From CADEFX01 sp050260355 (lineage in GTDB: Bacteria > Pseudomonadota > Alphaproteobacteria > Rhizobiales > Hyphomicrobiaceae), in contig JBLNBZ010000059.1 of NCBI GenBank assembly GCA_050260355.1, forward strand, positions 1 through 42,762: DNA of 42,762 nucleotides. The letters run 5' to 3'. Below, piece by piece: positions 32,669-41,357 of the stretch. The notes beneath the pieces are model-generated. The model ran no database searches. It had not been told where the DNA came from and was given only the letters and a program-made list of their open reading frames with translations. The translations under genes were made by a program, and so were the position numbers. Positions within the stretch are counted from its first letter, which is position 1. Each line of letters begins with the position of its first letter.

Positions 32669-33017
32669 TGTCGTTCCTCCCTATCGCCGCGGGCCAGATG
32701 GCGGTTGATCGCCCTTATGTCCTGGACCCGTCGTGCACCGTCGATGCGGGGTGAGCGTAGCGCAAAAAACGGGCGTACGGCCAGAGGCGGATATGCTTGC
32801 GGAATGCCGGGGACGGACCAGCCTGCGCGAGGCTGCGTGTCGTTGCTTTGGCCCTCTTCGTGCCCCGTGCAGATGCAAGTCAAGGTCAGTCGATCGAGAG
32901 CTCCTTCGCGGCTCCCGGCGCAAGCTTTACCGTCCAGCAACGGGGCGCTGCGATCATCCAGCCCTCGAGTGCGTTCCGAGCCGCGCCGGCGCAACCCGCC
33001 CGCGCGGCGAGCCCTGA
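32669..33017. other. Divergent intergenic region before rlpA
   Basis: About 349 bases between the small membrane protein gene (minus) and rlpA (plus), so it should hold both promoters. Plus-strand frames here (for example from 32797) look like stray high-G+C frames and continue into rlpA out of frame. I find no clear promoter, operator or hairpin. Confidence 0.4.
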
Positions 33018-33767
33018 GTGTTGGGGGGTGTATTGCGTACGGTTCTGGCCCTCGGGCCGCAGTTGCCGCCGGCACCTACTCCCGTTGTCTCTGCGTGCCG
33101 GCCTTCCCGTTGCCGGAGAGCCGCCGTGGCAGCTCTGGCGTTGGCCGTCGCGGGCTGCTCCTCAGGTTGCACGTCCGGCAGCTCGCGCTACGACCCGCGG
33201 ACCGGCGTCTCAGCCAGCGAGCGAGTCGTGTGGGGCGATCGGCCGGTCCCGAAAGGCGGCGGGACCTACAAGATCGGTGCGCCCTACAAGGTATCGGGAC
33301 GCTGGTATTTTCCGGGCGAAGACAGGAGCTATGACCGCATCGGGATCGCCTCCTGGTACGGCTCCGACTTCCACGGTCGCAGGACGGCGAACGGGGAGAT
33401 CTTCGACATGACGGCGCTTGCTGCAGCGCATCCGACGCTGCCGCTGCCGTCCTATGCCTATGTGACCAACGTCGAGAATGGGCGCACCCTTCTCGTGCGG
33501 ATCAACGACCGCGGACCGTACGCCAACGATCGGATCATCGATCTGTCGCGCCGGGCCGCGGAGCTTTTAGGGTTTGCCGGCCAAGGGTTGGCGCGGGTTC
33601 GCGTACGCTACGCCGGTCCTGCGCCTCTCAGCGGCGATGACCGGCACGAGCAGGCCTTCCTGGTCCACCAGGCATGGTACACGGGACAGGCGGCGTCCCG
33701 GCTCGCGCAGCGCTCGGTCTCGGACCTGCGTGGCGTCGCGATGGATGTGCCGTTCCGCCGCGAGTAG
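33018..33767 (+). CDS. rlpA: RlpA-like septal lytic transglycosylase (lipoprotein)
   Basis: RlpA proteins are outer-membrane lipoproteins; in Pseudomonas RlpA is a lytic transglycosylase acting on peptidoglycan stripped of stem peptides at the division septum. The double-psi beta-barrel domain is complete: GIASWYGSDFHGRRTANGEIFDM, TALAAAHPTLPLPSYAYVTN, VRINDRGPYANDRIIDLSRRAAELLGF. A lipobox, ALAVAGC, follows a basic region (RPSRCRR). There is no ATG at a suitable place. Possible starts are the GTG at 33018, the TTG at 33033 preceded by GGGGGG, and the GTG at 33126. The last would leave a signal without positive charge. The SPOR domain found in many RlpA proteins is missing. 89 bases separate it from the dac gene. 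Confidence 0.88.
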   Translation: MLGGVLRTVLALGPQLPPAPTPVVSACRPSRCRRAAVAALALAVAGCSSGCTSGSSRYDPRTGVSASERVVWGDRPVPKGGGTYKIGAPYKVSGRWYFPGEDRSYDRIGIASWYGSDFHGRRTANGEIFDMTALAAAHPTLPLPSYAYVTNVENGRTLLVRINDRGPYANDRIIDLSRRAAELLGFAGQGLARVRVRYAGPAPLSGDDRHEQAFLVHQAWYTGQAASRLAQRSVSDLRGVAMDVPFRRE

Positions 33768-33856
33768 GGCCGGCACTGTGGCATGAGACGCGATTGACTT
33801 CCGTGTCGCCGCCTCGCGATAGTCGCGGCAGCGCTCTGGGGAATGCAGGCTGCAAG

Positions 33857-35056
33857 ATGAGGTCTACGACGGTACGGGGAAGGGGAGTGCTGCAGAGCGT
33901 GAAGCTGCTGTTGCTGCTGCTCGCCGCGATATCGCTTGCCCACACTGGACGAGCCAACGCGCAGGGCGACGTCACGACGAAGGCGCGACAGGCAATCCTG
34001 ATGGACAGCGACACAGGTGCTGTGCTGTTCCAGCATAATGCCGACGAGCTGGTGCCACCCGCGAGCATGAGCAAGCTGATGACGCTTGCGGTGATCTTCA
34101 AGGCGCTCAAGGCGGGGGAGATCAAGCTCGAGGACGAATTTCTGATGAGCGTCAACGCCTGGCGCAGCGGCGGTGCCCCCTCCGGCACCTCCGCGATGCT
34201 CGTGCCCGTGAATACGAAAGAGCCGCTCGACCAACTGCTGCAGGGCATCATCGTGCAGTCGGGTAACGATGCCTGCATCGCGGTCGCCGAGGGGATGGCA
34301 GGGAGCGAGGAGGCGTTCGCGCAGCGCATGACGCAGGAGGCGCGCGACCTCGGACTGAAGAAGTCGACGTTCCGCAACGCCACCGGGCTCTACGACCCCG
34401 GGCATCTCATGACCGTGCGCGAGCTCGCGCATCTCGCGCGGCACCTCATCCGCGACTATCCCGAGTACTATTCGCGTTTCGCCCAGCGCGAGTTCATGTA
34501 TCGCAAGCACCGCTTTATCAACCGCAATCCGTTGCTTCCCATGTCGCTCGGCGTCGATGGGCTGAAAACCGGGTTCGTGAAAGAGGCGGGATACGGCATC
34601 GTCGTGTCGGCCAAGCAGGACAACCGGCGGCTCATTCTCGTCCTCAATGGCCTCGACCGGCAGGACGAGCGCAAGAACGAGGCGGTGCGGCTCCTCGAGT
34701 GGGGGTTCAAGGGGTTCGGGGAGTTCAAGCTGTTCGACCCCGGCGAGATCGTGGCTCAAGCCCGAGTCTGGGGCGGCAATCGCATGTTCCTGCCACTGAC
34801 CGGCAGTGAGGAGGGGGTTAGCATCGTTCTGCCGAAGTCTTCTGCAAATCAGCGACTTAGGGCGGAGCTGATCTACAAGGCGCCCCTCAAGGCACCCATT
34901 CGCAAGGGCGATACCGTAGCCATGCTGCGTGTGACCACGCCGACGCAGACCGTAAACGAGATCCCGCTGCACGCCGCCGATGATGTGGCTCCCGGCAACG
35001 TGTTCCGGCGTGGTCTTGACACCATTGTGCATATGGCTTTCCGCTGGGCATTGTAA
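33857..35056 (+). CDS. D-alanyl-D-alanine carboxypeptidase (penicillin-binding protein, peptidase S11)
   Basis: A DacA/DacC/DacF-type enzyme of 399 residues that trims the last D-alanine from peptidoglycan stem peptides in the periplasm. All three active-site motifs are seen: SxxK as PPASMSKLMT, SxN as VQSGNDACIA, and KTG as VDGLKTGFVKEAG. A signal peptide of about 35 residues (LLLLLLAAISLAHTGRANAQG) precedes them, and the PBP5_C-like beta domain lies around ARVWGGNRMFLPL to VRRGLDTIV-type sequence. The C-terminus, MAFRWAL, is amphipathic and may anchor the enzyme to the membrane. The ATG at 33857 is the most plausible start, as upstream frame extensions run back into rlpA. It comes between rlpA and tmk, a common order in the Rhizobiales. 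Confidence 0.94.
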   Translation: MRSTTVRGRGVLQSVKLLLLLLAAISLAHTGRANAQGDVTTKARQAILMDSDTGAVLFQHNADELVPPASMSKLMTLAVIFKALKAGEIKLEDEFLMSVNAWRSGGAPSGTSAMLVPVNTKEPLDQLLQGIIVQSGNDACIAVAEGMAGSEEAFAQRMTQEARDLGLKKSTFRNATGLYDPGHLMTVRELAHLARHLIRDYPEYYSRFAQREFMYRKHRFINRNPLLPMSLGVDGLKTGFVKEAGYGIVVSAKQDNRRLILVLNGLDRQDERKNEAVRLLEWGFKGFGEFKLFDPGEIVAQARVWGGNRMFLPLTGSEEGVSIVLPKSSANQRLRAELIYKAPLKAPIRKGDTVAMLRVTTPTQTVNEIPLHAADDVAPGNVFRRGLDTIVHMAFRWAL

Positions 35057-35151
35057 TCTTCATCCCACGGATCCGCCGTAGCCGCGACTTGCAATCCAAT
35101 CAACCTGCGCGACGGCGGTGTTCCGCTCCACGGGCCCCTTAGGCGCTGACC

Positions 35152-35808
35152 ATGACGCGCGGAAAGTTCATCACGTTCGAGGGAGGCGAGGGGACCGGCA
35201 AGTCCACCCAGGCACGCCTGCTTTTCGAGCGCCTCAAGTCGAGCGGCATGGATGTCCTGTTGACGCGCGAGCCTGGCGGATCGCCATTCGCCGAGCAGGT
35301 TCGGCGCCTGATCCTCGATAGCGCCACCGCGCCGCATTCTCCGTTGTCGGAGGCTCTGCTTTTTTCCGCCGCCCGCGCCGATCACCTGGAGGTCGCGATC
35401 CGACCCGCACTCGCGGCCGGGCGCTGGGTTGTGTGCGATCGGTTCTCGGACTCCACGCGCGTGTATCAGGGGGCCGCCGGCGGGCTCGACGATGCCGTGC
35501 TGGACACGCTCGACCGCGTGGTCATTCAGGGAACGATGCCCGATCTGACCATCATCCTGGATTTGCCTCCCGAGGCGGGCCTCGCACGCGCGAGCAGCCG
35601 CCGCGTTGCCGGCCACGCTGGCGCGCAAGCCGATGCCTATGAGCAGCGCGATCTTTTGTTTCATCGCAAGCTGCGAGCCGGCTACCAGGCGATTGCCAAG
35701 GCCGAGCCGCTGCGCTGCATCCTGCTGGACGGCGCCAAAGGCGAGGACGAGATCGCTGCAGAGCTGTGGGCTGAAGTCGAGCGCCGCCTCCTTCAGAACG
35801 GCCGCTGA
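35152..35808 (+). CDS. tmk: Thymidylate kinase
   Basis: Phosphorylates dTMP to dTDP in the dTTP pathway. The 218-residue product has the usual length. The P-loop is FEGGEGTGKSTQARLL (Gly-Gly-Glu-Gly-Thr-Gly-Lys-Ser), the DRx motif is CDRFSDSTRVYQG, and the lid region RASSRRVAGHAGAQADAYEQR follows. The stop TGA overlaps the holB start by one base (TGATG), so the two are coupled. A 95-base gap separates it from the upstream carboxypeptidase gene. Confidence 0.96.
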   Translation: MTRGKFITFEGGEGTGKSTQARLLFERLKSSGMDVLLTREPGGSPFAEQVRRLILDSATAPHSPLSEALLFSAARADHLEVAIRPALAAGRWVVCDRFSDSTRVYQGAAGGLDDAVLDTLDRVVIQGTMPDLTIILDLPPEAGLARASSRRVAGHAGAQADAYEQRDLLFHRKLRAGYQAIAKAEPLRCILLDGAKGEDEIAAELWAEVERRLLQNGR

Positions 35809-36932
35809 TGGCACGCGCACCGGCTGCCTTGGACATCGAGGCGCCCCCGGAAGCCGACCGGCTCGAGGGGTTTCCCCATCCACGCGAGACAAAGCTTCTG
35901 TTTGGGCATGCGACCGCCGAGCGCGAGTTGCTGCAAGCGTTCGCGTCGCAGCGCCTGCATCATGCATGGCTGGTGTCGGGCCGCGAAGGAATCGGCAAGG
36001 CCACGCTTGCGTACGCGTTTGCCCGGTTTCTGCTGGCCTCCCCACAGGACCGCGACGCCTCGGGTGAGCGTCTTGTCGTCGCCGAGACCTCGACGGCGGC
36101 GCGCCAGGTGCGGGCTCTTTCGCACCCCGGTCTGCTCGCCATCCGCCGGCCTTGGGATCACAGGACGAAGCGGCACGGCGCGTTCATCCCGGTTGACGAG
36201 GTGCGCCGTCTGCGCAGCTTTCTGGGCCATACAACCGACGAGGGTGCCTGGCGCGCGGTCATCGTGGACAGCCTAGACGAGCTCAATGCCAATGCCGCCA
36301 ACGCGCTTCTGAAGTCACTGGAAGAGCCGCCGCCGCGCACCGTGTTTCTGCTGACAACGTCCGAGCCGGGCCGATTGCTGCCGACCATCCGGTCGCGCTG
36401 CCGCCTGCTCGAGCTTTCGCCGCTGTCGGATGCGGATCTGCTCCTGGCGGCGACCGCGGCGCTGCGTGCTGCCGGGTCGAGCGATGCCGAAGCACCTCTC
36501 CCCGACCAGCTCGTCTCCCTCGCTGCCGGCAGCGTTCGCCGCCTGCTGGTGCTCTCGGGCGGCGACGGACCCAAGCTCTACGATCGGATCGAGCGAATCT
36601 TAACGGCTCTGCCCGATGTCGACTGGGGCGCGGCGCACATGCTTGCCGACGACTTGGGAAACCCCGCCGCGGATCAGCGTTTCGAGATTTTCTTCGACCT
36701 TCTGCTGGGCGCCCTCGCGCGCGCCATTCACGCCAAGGCGGCGCAACGCGGCAGCGGGGAGGGCCCGAGCATGCGCCTGCAACAGCTCGTCGGTGAGACG
36801 AGGCTCCCGGCGTGGGCCGAGCTGTGGGAAGCCATCGTCAGCGAGAAGGCGGACGTGGTGGCTCTCAATCTGGACCGCAGGGCCTTCGTGCTAAGTACGA
36901 TATCCAGGCTCTCAGAGGTGGCCCGAGGTTGA
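35808..36932 (+). CDS. holB: DNA polymerase III subunit delta prime
   Basis: Clamp-loader subunit, 374 residues. Visible marks: the modified P-loop VSGREGIGKATLAYAFARF, which in this family is often catalytically silent; the VRALSHPGLLAIRRP segment; FIPVDEVRRLRSFL; the box VDSLDELNANAANALLKSLEEPP; and the sensor segment TIRSRCRLLEL. The zinc-binding cysteines of the E. coli protein are missing, as in many alphaproteobacterial members. The 1-base overlap with tmk and the placement before metG and tatD are classic. A 247-base gap follows, in which no gene or clear terminator is seen. Confidence 0.95.
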   Translation: MARAPAALDIEAPPEADRLEGFPHPRETKLLFGHATAERELLQAFASQRLHHAWLVSGREGIGKATLAYAFARFLLASPQDRDASGERLVVAETSTAARQVRALSHPGLLAIRRPWDHRTKRHGAFIPVDEVRRLRSFLGHTTDEGAWRAVIVDSLDELNANAANALLKSLEEPPPRTVFLLTTSEPGRLLPTIRSRCRLLELSPLSDADLLLAATAALRAAGSSDAEAPLPDQLVSLAAGSVRRLLVLSGGDGPKLYDRIERILTALPDVDWGAAHMLADDLGNPAADQRFEIFFDLLLGALARAIHAKAAQRGSGEGPSMRLQQLVGETRLPAWAELWEAIVSEKADVVALNLDRRAFVLSTISRLSEVARG

Positions 36933-37179
36933 CCCCCACGCCAGGAATCGGCCGCGTCGGCACAGTGACAGTCGACCGGCTTGTGTGCTATTCACCCGCG
37001 GCTGTTATGGACTTGTCGCAATGACCTCGAGCGTGATCCCGCTGCGTTCTGATGGCCCGTGGGGCTCGGCTCCCGCGGCCGGCCGAATGTGCTGACTAGC
37101 CACGTTTTCCTCGCCGGCGCCGCGCAACTGCGCCATACAACCAGATAGCGGACACAATCAGCAAACGGAACCTGCCGAC

Positions 37180-38760
37180 ATGAGCGGGCAGCAAAAATTC
37201 TACATCACCACGCCGATTTTCTATCCCAATGGGGCCCCCCACATCGGCCACGCCTACACGGCGCTCGCCACCGACGCCATCGCCCGCTTCGAGCGGCTGG
37301 ATGGCAAGGACGTCTTCTTTCTGACAGGCACCGACGAGCACGGCCTCAAGATGAAGCAGACCGCGGTTGCCGAGGGACTGACCCCGAAGCAGCTTGCCGA
37401 TCGCAACTCGCAGCGGTTTCGCGACATGATGGCGGCGCTCGACATCTCGCAGGACGACTTCATCCGCACGACCGAGCCGCGGCACCATCGCGCGTCCGAG
37501 GAGATCTGGCGGCGCATGGAGAAGGCCGGCGACATCTACCTTGGCAAGTATGCAGGCTGGTACTCCGTGCGCCAGGAGGCGTATTTCGACGAGAAGGAGA
37601 CGACCGTCGGGGCGGACGGCGTGCGCCGCGAGCCGCTCGGATCTCCGGTCGAATGGACTGAGGAGGAGACCTACTTCTTTCGCCTCTCCGCCTACCAGGA
37701 CCGGCTGCTCGCCTACTATGAGGCTCATCCCGATTTCATTCTGCCGCTCGAGCGCAGAAACGAGGTGGTGAGCTTCGTCAGCGCCGGGCTCGAGGATCTT
37801 TCGATCTCGCGCACCTCGCTCGACTGGGGCATCAAGGTCCCGGGCCGGAGCGGAGAGCAGGCCGCGCGCGAGCATGTGATGTACGTGTGGGTGGATGCGC
37901 TGACGAACTACATCACCGCGGCGGGATTTCCCGACGAGCGCGCGCCGCGCTGGCGCTACTGGCCGGCCGACGTGCACATCATCGGCAAGGATATCGTGCG
38001 CTTTCACGCCGTCTATTGGCCCGCTTTCCTGATGTCGGCAGGACTCGAGCTGCCGCGACGCGTCTTCGCGCACGGCTTCCTCTACAATCGCGGAGAGAAG
38101 ATGTCGAAATCGGTCGGCAACGTCGTCGATCCGTTCGACCTCGTCAAAGGCTATGGCGTCGATCCGGTGCGCTATTTCTTTCTGCGCGAGGCCACGTTCG
38201 GCCACGATGGCAGCTACAGTCACGAGGCCATCGTCACGCGCATCAACGCGGACCTTGCCAACGATCTGGGCAACCTGGCGCAGCGCTCGCTGTCGATGAT
38301 CGCCAAGAACTGCGAGCGCAAGATCCCGAGCCCAGGGCCGCTGTCGGACGCGGACAAGATCATCCTGGCCGCCGCCGACGCTCTCTATGCCAAGGCGCGG
38401 GCGGCAATGGACAAGCAGGGTATCAAGCAGTACCTCGACGCCGTCTGGTCCGTGGTCGCAGACGCCAACCGCTACTTTGCTGCCGAGGAGCCGTGGGCCA
38501 AGCGCAAAACGGACTTCAAGCGCATGGAGACGATCCTGTACGTCACCGCCGAGGTCGTCCGGCAGGTGGCGATCCTGAGTGCCGCAGTCATGCCGGGGTC
38601 GGCGTCCAGGCTCCTCGACTTGTTGGGTCAGGGGGCGGACGGGCGCTCTTTCGCCGCGCTGGGAGATGCGCGTCGTCTGGCGCCCGGCACTGCGATTCCG
38701 GCTCCGACCGGCGTTTTCCCGCGTTATGTTGAAGCTGGAGATGCCGCGCCGTCGGCCTGA
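37180..38760 (+). CDS. metG: Methionyl-tRNA synthetase
   Basis: Charges tRNA-Met with methionine. The product has 526 residues. The class I motifs are HIGH (PNGAPHIGHAYTAL, residues 16-29) and KMSKS (307-311, GEKMSKSVGNVVDP). The insertion between them reads LGKYAGWYSVRQEAYFDE, and lacks the zinc cysteines of the E. coli enzyme, so this is the short zinc-free form. The anticodon-binding helical domain is at the C-terminus, and no separate tRNA-binding tail is present. The ATG at 37180 is preceded only by a poor ribosome-binding site (GAACCTGCC). The gene is separated from tatD by 37 bases and is probably co-transcribed with it. Confidence 0.97.
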   Translation: MSGQQKFYITTPIFYPNGAPHIGHAYTALATDAIARFERLDGKDVFFLTGTDEHGLKMKQTAVAEGLTPKQLADRNSQRFRDMMAALDISQDDFIRTTEPRHHRASEEIWRRMEKAGDIYLGKYAGWYSVRQEAYFDEKETTVGADGVRREPLGSPVEWTEEETYFFRLSAYQDRLLAYYEAHPDFILPLERRNEVVSFVSAGLEDLSISRTSLDWGIKVPGRSGEQAAREHVMYVWVDALTNYITAAGFPDERAPRWRYWPADVHIIGKDIVRFHAVYWPAFLMSAGLELPRRVFAHGFLYNRGEKMSKSVGNVVDPFDLVKGYGVDPVRYFFLREATFGHDGSYSHEAIVTRINADLANDLGNLAQRSLSMIAKNCERKIPSPGPLSDADKIILAAADALYAKARAAMDKQGIKQYLDAVWSVVADANRYFAAEEPWAKRKTDFKRMETILYVTAEVVRQVAILSAAVMPGSASRLLDLLGQGADGRSFAALGDARRLAPGTAIPAPTGVFPRYVEAGDAAPSA

Positions 38761-38797
38761 AAGGAGCGGGCTCAACGCCCAGATATGAGCCACCGTG

Positions 38798-39595
38798 ATG
38801 CTCGTTGACCATCACTGCCACCTCGACGTCCCCGAGCTCGCAGGGGATCGTGACGAGATCATTGCAAGGGCCCGGCGCGCCGGCGTCGGGGTCATCGTCA
38901 CGATTTCCATGCGGGTGCGCAGCTTCGATGCCTATAGGGCCATCGCCGAGGCGCACCCGGACGTCTATTTCAGCATCGGCACGCATCCGCACCTGGCGCA
39001 CGAGGAGCTCGACATTCCCGCGCGCGAGATTGCGGCGCTCGCCGCGCATCCCAAGTGCGTGGCGATCGGGGAGGCGGGCCTCGACTATTTCTACAAGAAC
39101 TCGCCGCCCGAGGCGCAAGCCGCCGGCCTGCGCACGCACATCGCGGCGGCGCGGGAGACCGGCCTTCCGCTCGTCATCCATTCGCGCGATGCCGACGCGG
39201 ACACCGCGACCATCCTCGAGGAGGAGATGGCCAAGGGGCCGTTCACCGCAGTGCTGCACTGCTTTACAGGCGGAGCCGAGCTGGCGCGCAGGGCCGCCGC
39301 GCTCGGCCATTACATCTCGTTCTCGGGCATCATCACCTTCAAGAAGTCGGATGCGCTGCGGGCGATCGCGGCCGAGGTGCCGCTCGACCGGCTGCTGGTG
39401 GAAACCGACGCGCCGTTCCTTGCGCCGGAGCCGCATAGGGGCAAAACGAACGAGCCTGCCTTCATCGTCCATACGGCGGCGGCCATGGCCCGCATCCGCG
39501 GCCTCACGCAGCAGGAGATCGCCGCGGCGACGACCGAGAACTTCTTCCGCCTCTATCGAAAAGCGGAGCGGCCGGCAGCGGGCGCGGCTGCATGA
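38798..39595 (+). CDS. TatD-family metal-dependent hydrolase (DNase)
   Basis: A 265-residue TIM-barrel metal-dependent hydrolase, with reported 3'-5' exonuclease activity in other bacteria and possible roles in DNA repair or oxidative damage. The metal ligands are seen: HxH in DHHCHLD, Glu in GEAGLDYF, His in LVIHSRDAD, His in LHCFTGG, and Asp in ETDAPFLAPEPHRGK. The start is taken as the ATG at 38798; a GTG just before is also possible. The TGA overlaps the ATG of the next gene (ATGA), so the two are coupled. The arrangement metG-tatD-metallo-hydrolase is conserved in alphaproteobacteria. Confidence 0.94.
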   Translation: MLVDHHCHLDVPELAGDRDEIIARARRAGVGVIVTISMRVRSFDAYRAIAEAHPDVYFSIGTHPHLAHEELDIPAREIAALAAHPKCVAIGEAGLDYFYKNSPPEAQAAGLRTHIAAARETGLPLVIHSRDADADTATILEEEMAKGPFTAVLHCFTGGAELARRAAALGHYISFSGIITFKKSDALRAIAAEVPLDRLLVETDAPFLAPEPHRGKTNEPAFIVHTAAAMARIRGLTQQEIAAATTENFFRLYRKAERPAAGAAA

Positions 39596-40389
39596 GCTAC
39601 CGTCTGACGCTGCTCGGCACCGGCTCCTCGGGCGGGGTACCTCGGCTCGGCAACAACTGGGGTGCCTGCGATCCCGCCAATCCCAAGAACCGGCGCAGGC
39701 GTTGCGCGGCGCTGGTCGATCGCATCAACGGCCGCGGTCGCACGTGCGTCCTGATCGACTCCTCGCCTGATCTGCGCGATCAGTTGCTCGAGGCGCAGGT
39801 CGCGACGCTCGATGGCGTGCTTTATACGCACGATCATGCCGATCATACGCACGGCATCGACGACTTGCGCATGATTGCCTTCAACATGAAGCGCCGGGTC
39901 GACGTGCACGGTGACGCTGCGACGCTTGCCACGCTGAGGCGCCGGTTCGACTACTGTTTCGCCTCACCACCCGGAAGCAGCTATCCCGCCATTCTCAACG
40001 CGCACGAGATCCGCCCACCCCATCCGGTGCGGATCGACGGTGCGGGCGGTCCGATCGAAGCCGTTCCCGTGGTGCAGGAGCATGGCGACATAACCTCGCT
40101 CGGATTTCGCATCCGAAACGTCGCGTACTCGCCCGATATCAGCGGGCTGGCGGACGACTCCGCTGCCCTGCTCGCCGATCTCGATCTGTGGATCGTCGAT
40201 GCGTTGCGCTACATCTCGCACCCCAGCCACTTCAGCGTGAAGCAGGCGCTCGCCTGGATCGAGACCATCAAGCCGAAGCGGGCGATCCTGACCCACTTGC
40301 ACGTGGACCTCGACTATGAGGCGCTGAGGCGCGAGTTGCCGGAGCACGTCACTCCCGCCTATGACGGCCTCACAGTGCACTTCGATTGA
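39592..40389 (+). CDS. MBL-fold metallo-hydrolase (PhnP-like)
   Basis: A 265-residue metallo-beta-lactamase-fold hydrolase. The N-terminal LTLLGTGSSGGVPRLGNNWGACDP is the mark of the PhnP/phosphoribosyl-cyclic-phosphate phosphodiesterase branch. The metal-binding motif is THDHADHTHGIDDL, with further ligands in DLWIVDALR, HPSHFSVKQALAW and LTHLHVDLDYE. In phosphonate degraders PhnP works on ribosyl cyclic phosphates, but this gene has no phn neighbours and sits in a housekeeping context, so its natural substrate is unknown. The start overlaps the tatD stop. It is the last gene before the palindrome-rich spacer. Confidence 0.91.
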   Translation: MSYRLTLLGTGSSGGVPRLGNNWGACDPANPKNRRRRCAALVDRINGRGRTCVLIDSSPDLRDQLLEAQVATLDGVLYTHDHADHTHGIDDLRMIAFNMKRRVDVHGDAATLATLRRRFDYCFASPPGSSYPAILNAHEIRPPHPVRIDGAGGPIEAVPVVQEHGDITSLGFRIRNVAYSPDISGLADDSAALLADLDLWIVDALRYISHPSHFSVKQALAWIETIKPKRAILTHLHVDLDYEALRRELPEHVTPAYDGLTVHFD

Positions 40390-40839
40390 AGCTCCAGCGA
40401 TCTCCGATCGAACCGAATCGAACGGTGCTGATGCCCTGCTTCCCTCTCCCGCTCGGGTGAGGACGCTTGCGTTCGCATAGAGGCCGAGGAAGCCTGGAGC
40501 GGGTCGTCGCGACGCGAGCGAACGCATCGGGGTTTGCCGCATCTGCGTCTGGCATCATCCCGGGGCCGCTCGTGCGTGAAACGCGCGAGCGGGAATCGCC
40601 CGGGATCCAGATGCGCGGCCACTTGCTCGGCGTAACCGCGTGCGCGTTGCTCGATCGCATCGGGAAGGACCCCGGCTCATTCGCGCCAAAGGCGCGATGG
40701 CCGGGGACGCAAGGGTCGGAGGCGAGGATGGGTCTGCTGGCGCTGCCGCGCTTCGCGCGTCGTCCGGCGACGCAGACGCGAGGCGTTGCGGGCGTTCGGC
40801 GCCAGCGCAATCACTGCACTACCGCCCTCCTTCTGCGCT

Positions 40840-40873
40840 CCCGGAAGCCGCGCTCTAAGCGCGGCTATCCGGG
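40840..40873. repeat. Extragenic palindrome, 14-bp stem
   Basis: CCCGGA-AGCCGCGC, loop TCTAA, GCGCGGCT-A-TCCGGG: a 14-bp stem interrupted by one bulged A. It is followed by ATCTTTCC, so it could double as a weak terminator for the upstream plus-strand gene, though it lies 450 bases away. Confidence 0.65.
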
Positions 40874-40894
40874 ATCTTTCCCGCCCAACCCGAC

Positions 40895-40930
40895 CTCTGC
40901 CTCACCACGCGCGTCAACCGCGAGGCAGAG
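40895..40930. repeat. Extragenic palindrome, 9-bp stem
   Basis: CTCTGCCTC and GAGGCAGAG pair perfectly across an 18-base interval. It lies 22 bases after the preceding palindrome. Confidence 0.55.
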
Positions 40931-40949
40931 TGTGCCGCCCGGCTTCTGG

Positions 40950-40969
40950 ATCCCTGCCTGCGCAGGGAT
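40950..40969. repeat. Extragenic palindrome ATCCCTGC/GCAGGGAT
   Basis: An 8-bp stem with loop CTGC, within the flanking context CTTCTGG...GACGC. This sequence form, a short GC hairpin flanked by TTCTGG and GATGACG, resembles short palindromic repeats that occur in many copies in proteobacterial genomes. Confidence 0.6.
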
Positions 40970-41065
40970 GACGCAAGTGGGGGGGGGCGTGTGCGAGCTC
41001 GGCGCCCGAGATTGCGGAGTGCGCCTACGTCTTCGCCCGATTGCAAGGTTGGTCCCCCTCACCCT

Positions 41066-41136
41066 GTTCGCCTGATGACTTGCGCTCGCCGATGTTGCAA
41101 CGCGGTTGAGCGGAGCGCTCGCAAGTCATGGCGAAC
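41066..41136. repeat. Large inverted repeat, arms of 17-19 bases
   Basis: The left arm GTTCGCCTGATGACTTGCG (41066-41084) matches the inverse of the right arm CGCAAGTCATGGCGAAC (41120-41136) with one small internal gap. The 35-base centre has no gene. Flanking CCCTCACCC and CCCTCTCCC on the same strand suggest an inserted unit. The form fits a small mobile or formerly mobile palindromic element. Confidence 0.6.
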
Positions 41137-41303
41137 AGCCCTCTCCCCGCCGGGGCAAGGGAGAACCTGGCGCAGCCATCAAGCCTAACGCGATTTGCGA
41201 TTGGACGGAGCGGGTACCGGTCCCGCGCGGGAGGGGGAGAGCCTGTCGCCGCGATCAAGCGTAGTCCGATCTCCGATCGAGCCGTGCCGATGCTCATCCC
41301 CCT

Positions 41304-41330
41304 CTCCCTCGCCCCGCAGGGGCGGGGGAG
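41304..41330. repeat. Extragenic palindrome close to the SDR gene end
   Basis: CTCCC-T-CGCCCC, loop GCA, GGGGCG-G-GGGAG: an 11-bp stem with one mismatch, 28 bases beyond the 3' end of the SDR gene (minus strand). It may help terminate that transcript, although no T-run follows on the minus strand. Confidence 0.6.
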
Positions 41331-41357
41331 CCCGCGCCGGTGCGAATGCCAGATGCG

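Larger units (their letters stand above)
40390..41357. other. Gene-free region packed with palindromes
   Basis: 968 bases without a convincing gene between the MBL-fold gene (plus) and the SDR gene (minus), which converge. It holds at least five palindromes (listed separately) and two related copies of a block that reads roughly GATCTCCGATCGA, then a gap, then CCCTCTCCC (at 40400-40450 and 41268-41310). Several CCCTCTCCC/GGGGAGAG motifs and a run of eight G (40979-40987) occur. I read it as an array of extragenic palindromic repeats that has grown by insertion and duplication. Open frames crossing it are not protein-like. Confidence 0.7.

Noticed and set aside
32797..33411. Plus-strand frame with a weakly signal-like start overlapping rlpA
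   Set aside because: It runs out of frame over the well-supported RlpA barrel domain and has a proline/arginine-rich composition typical of shadow frames.
37096..38793. Long minus-strand open frame (565 codons) opposite metG
   Set aside because: The plus strand encodes a complete MetRS with HIGH and KMSKS. Long antisense frames are expected at this G+C content, and the translation resembles no protein.
40467..41075. Open frame of 202 codons in the palindromic spacer
   Set aside because: It translates through several palindromes, has no ribosome-binding site and has no protein-like pattern.
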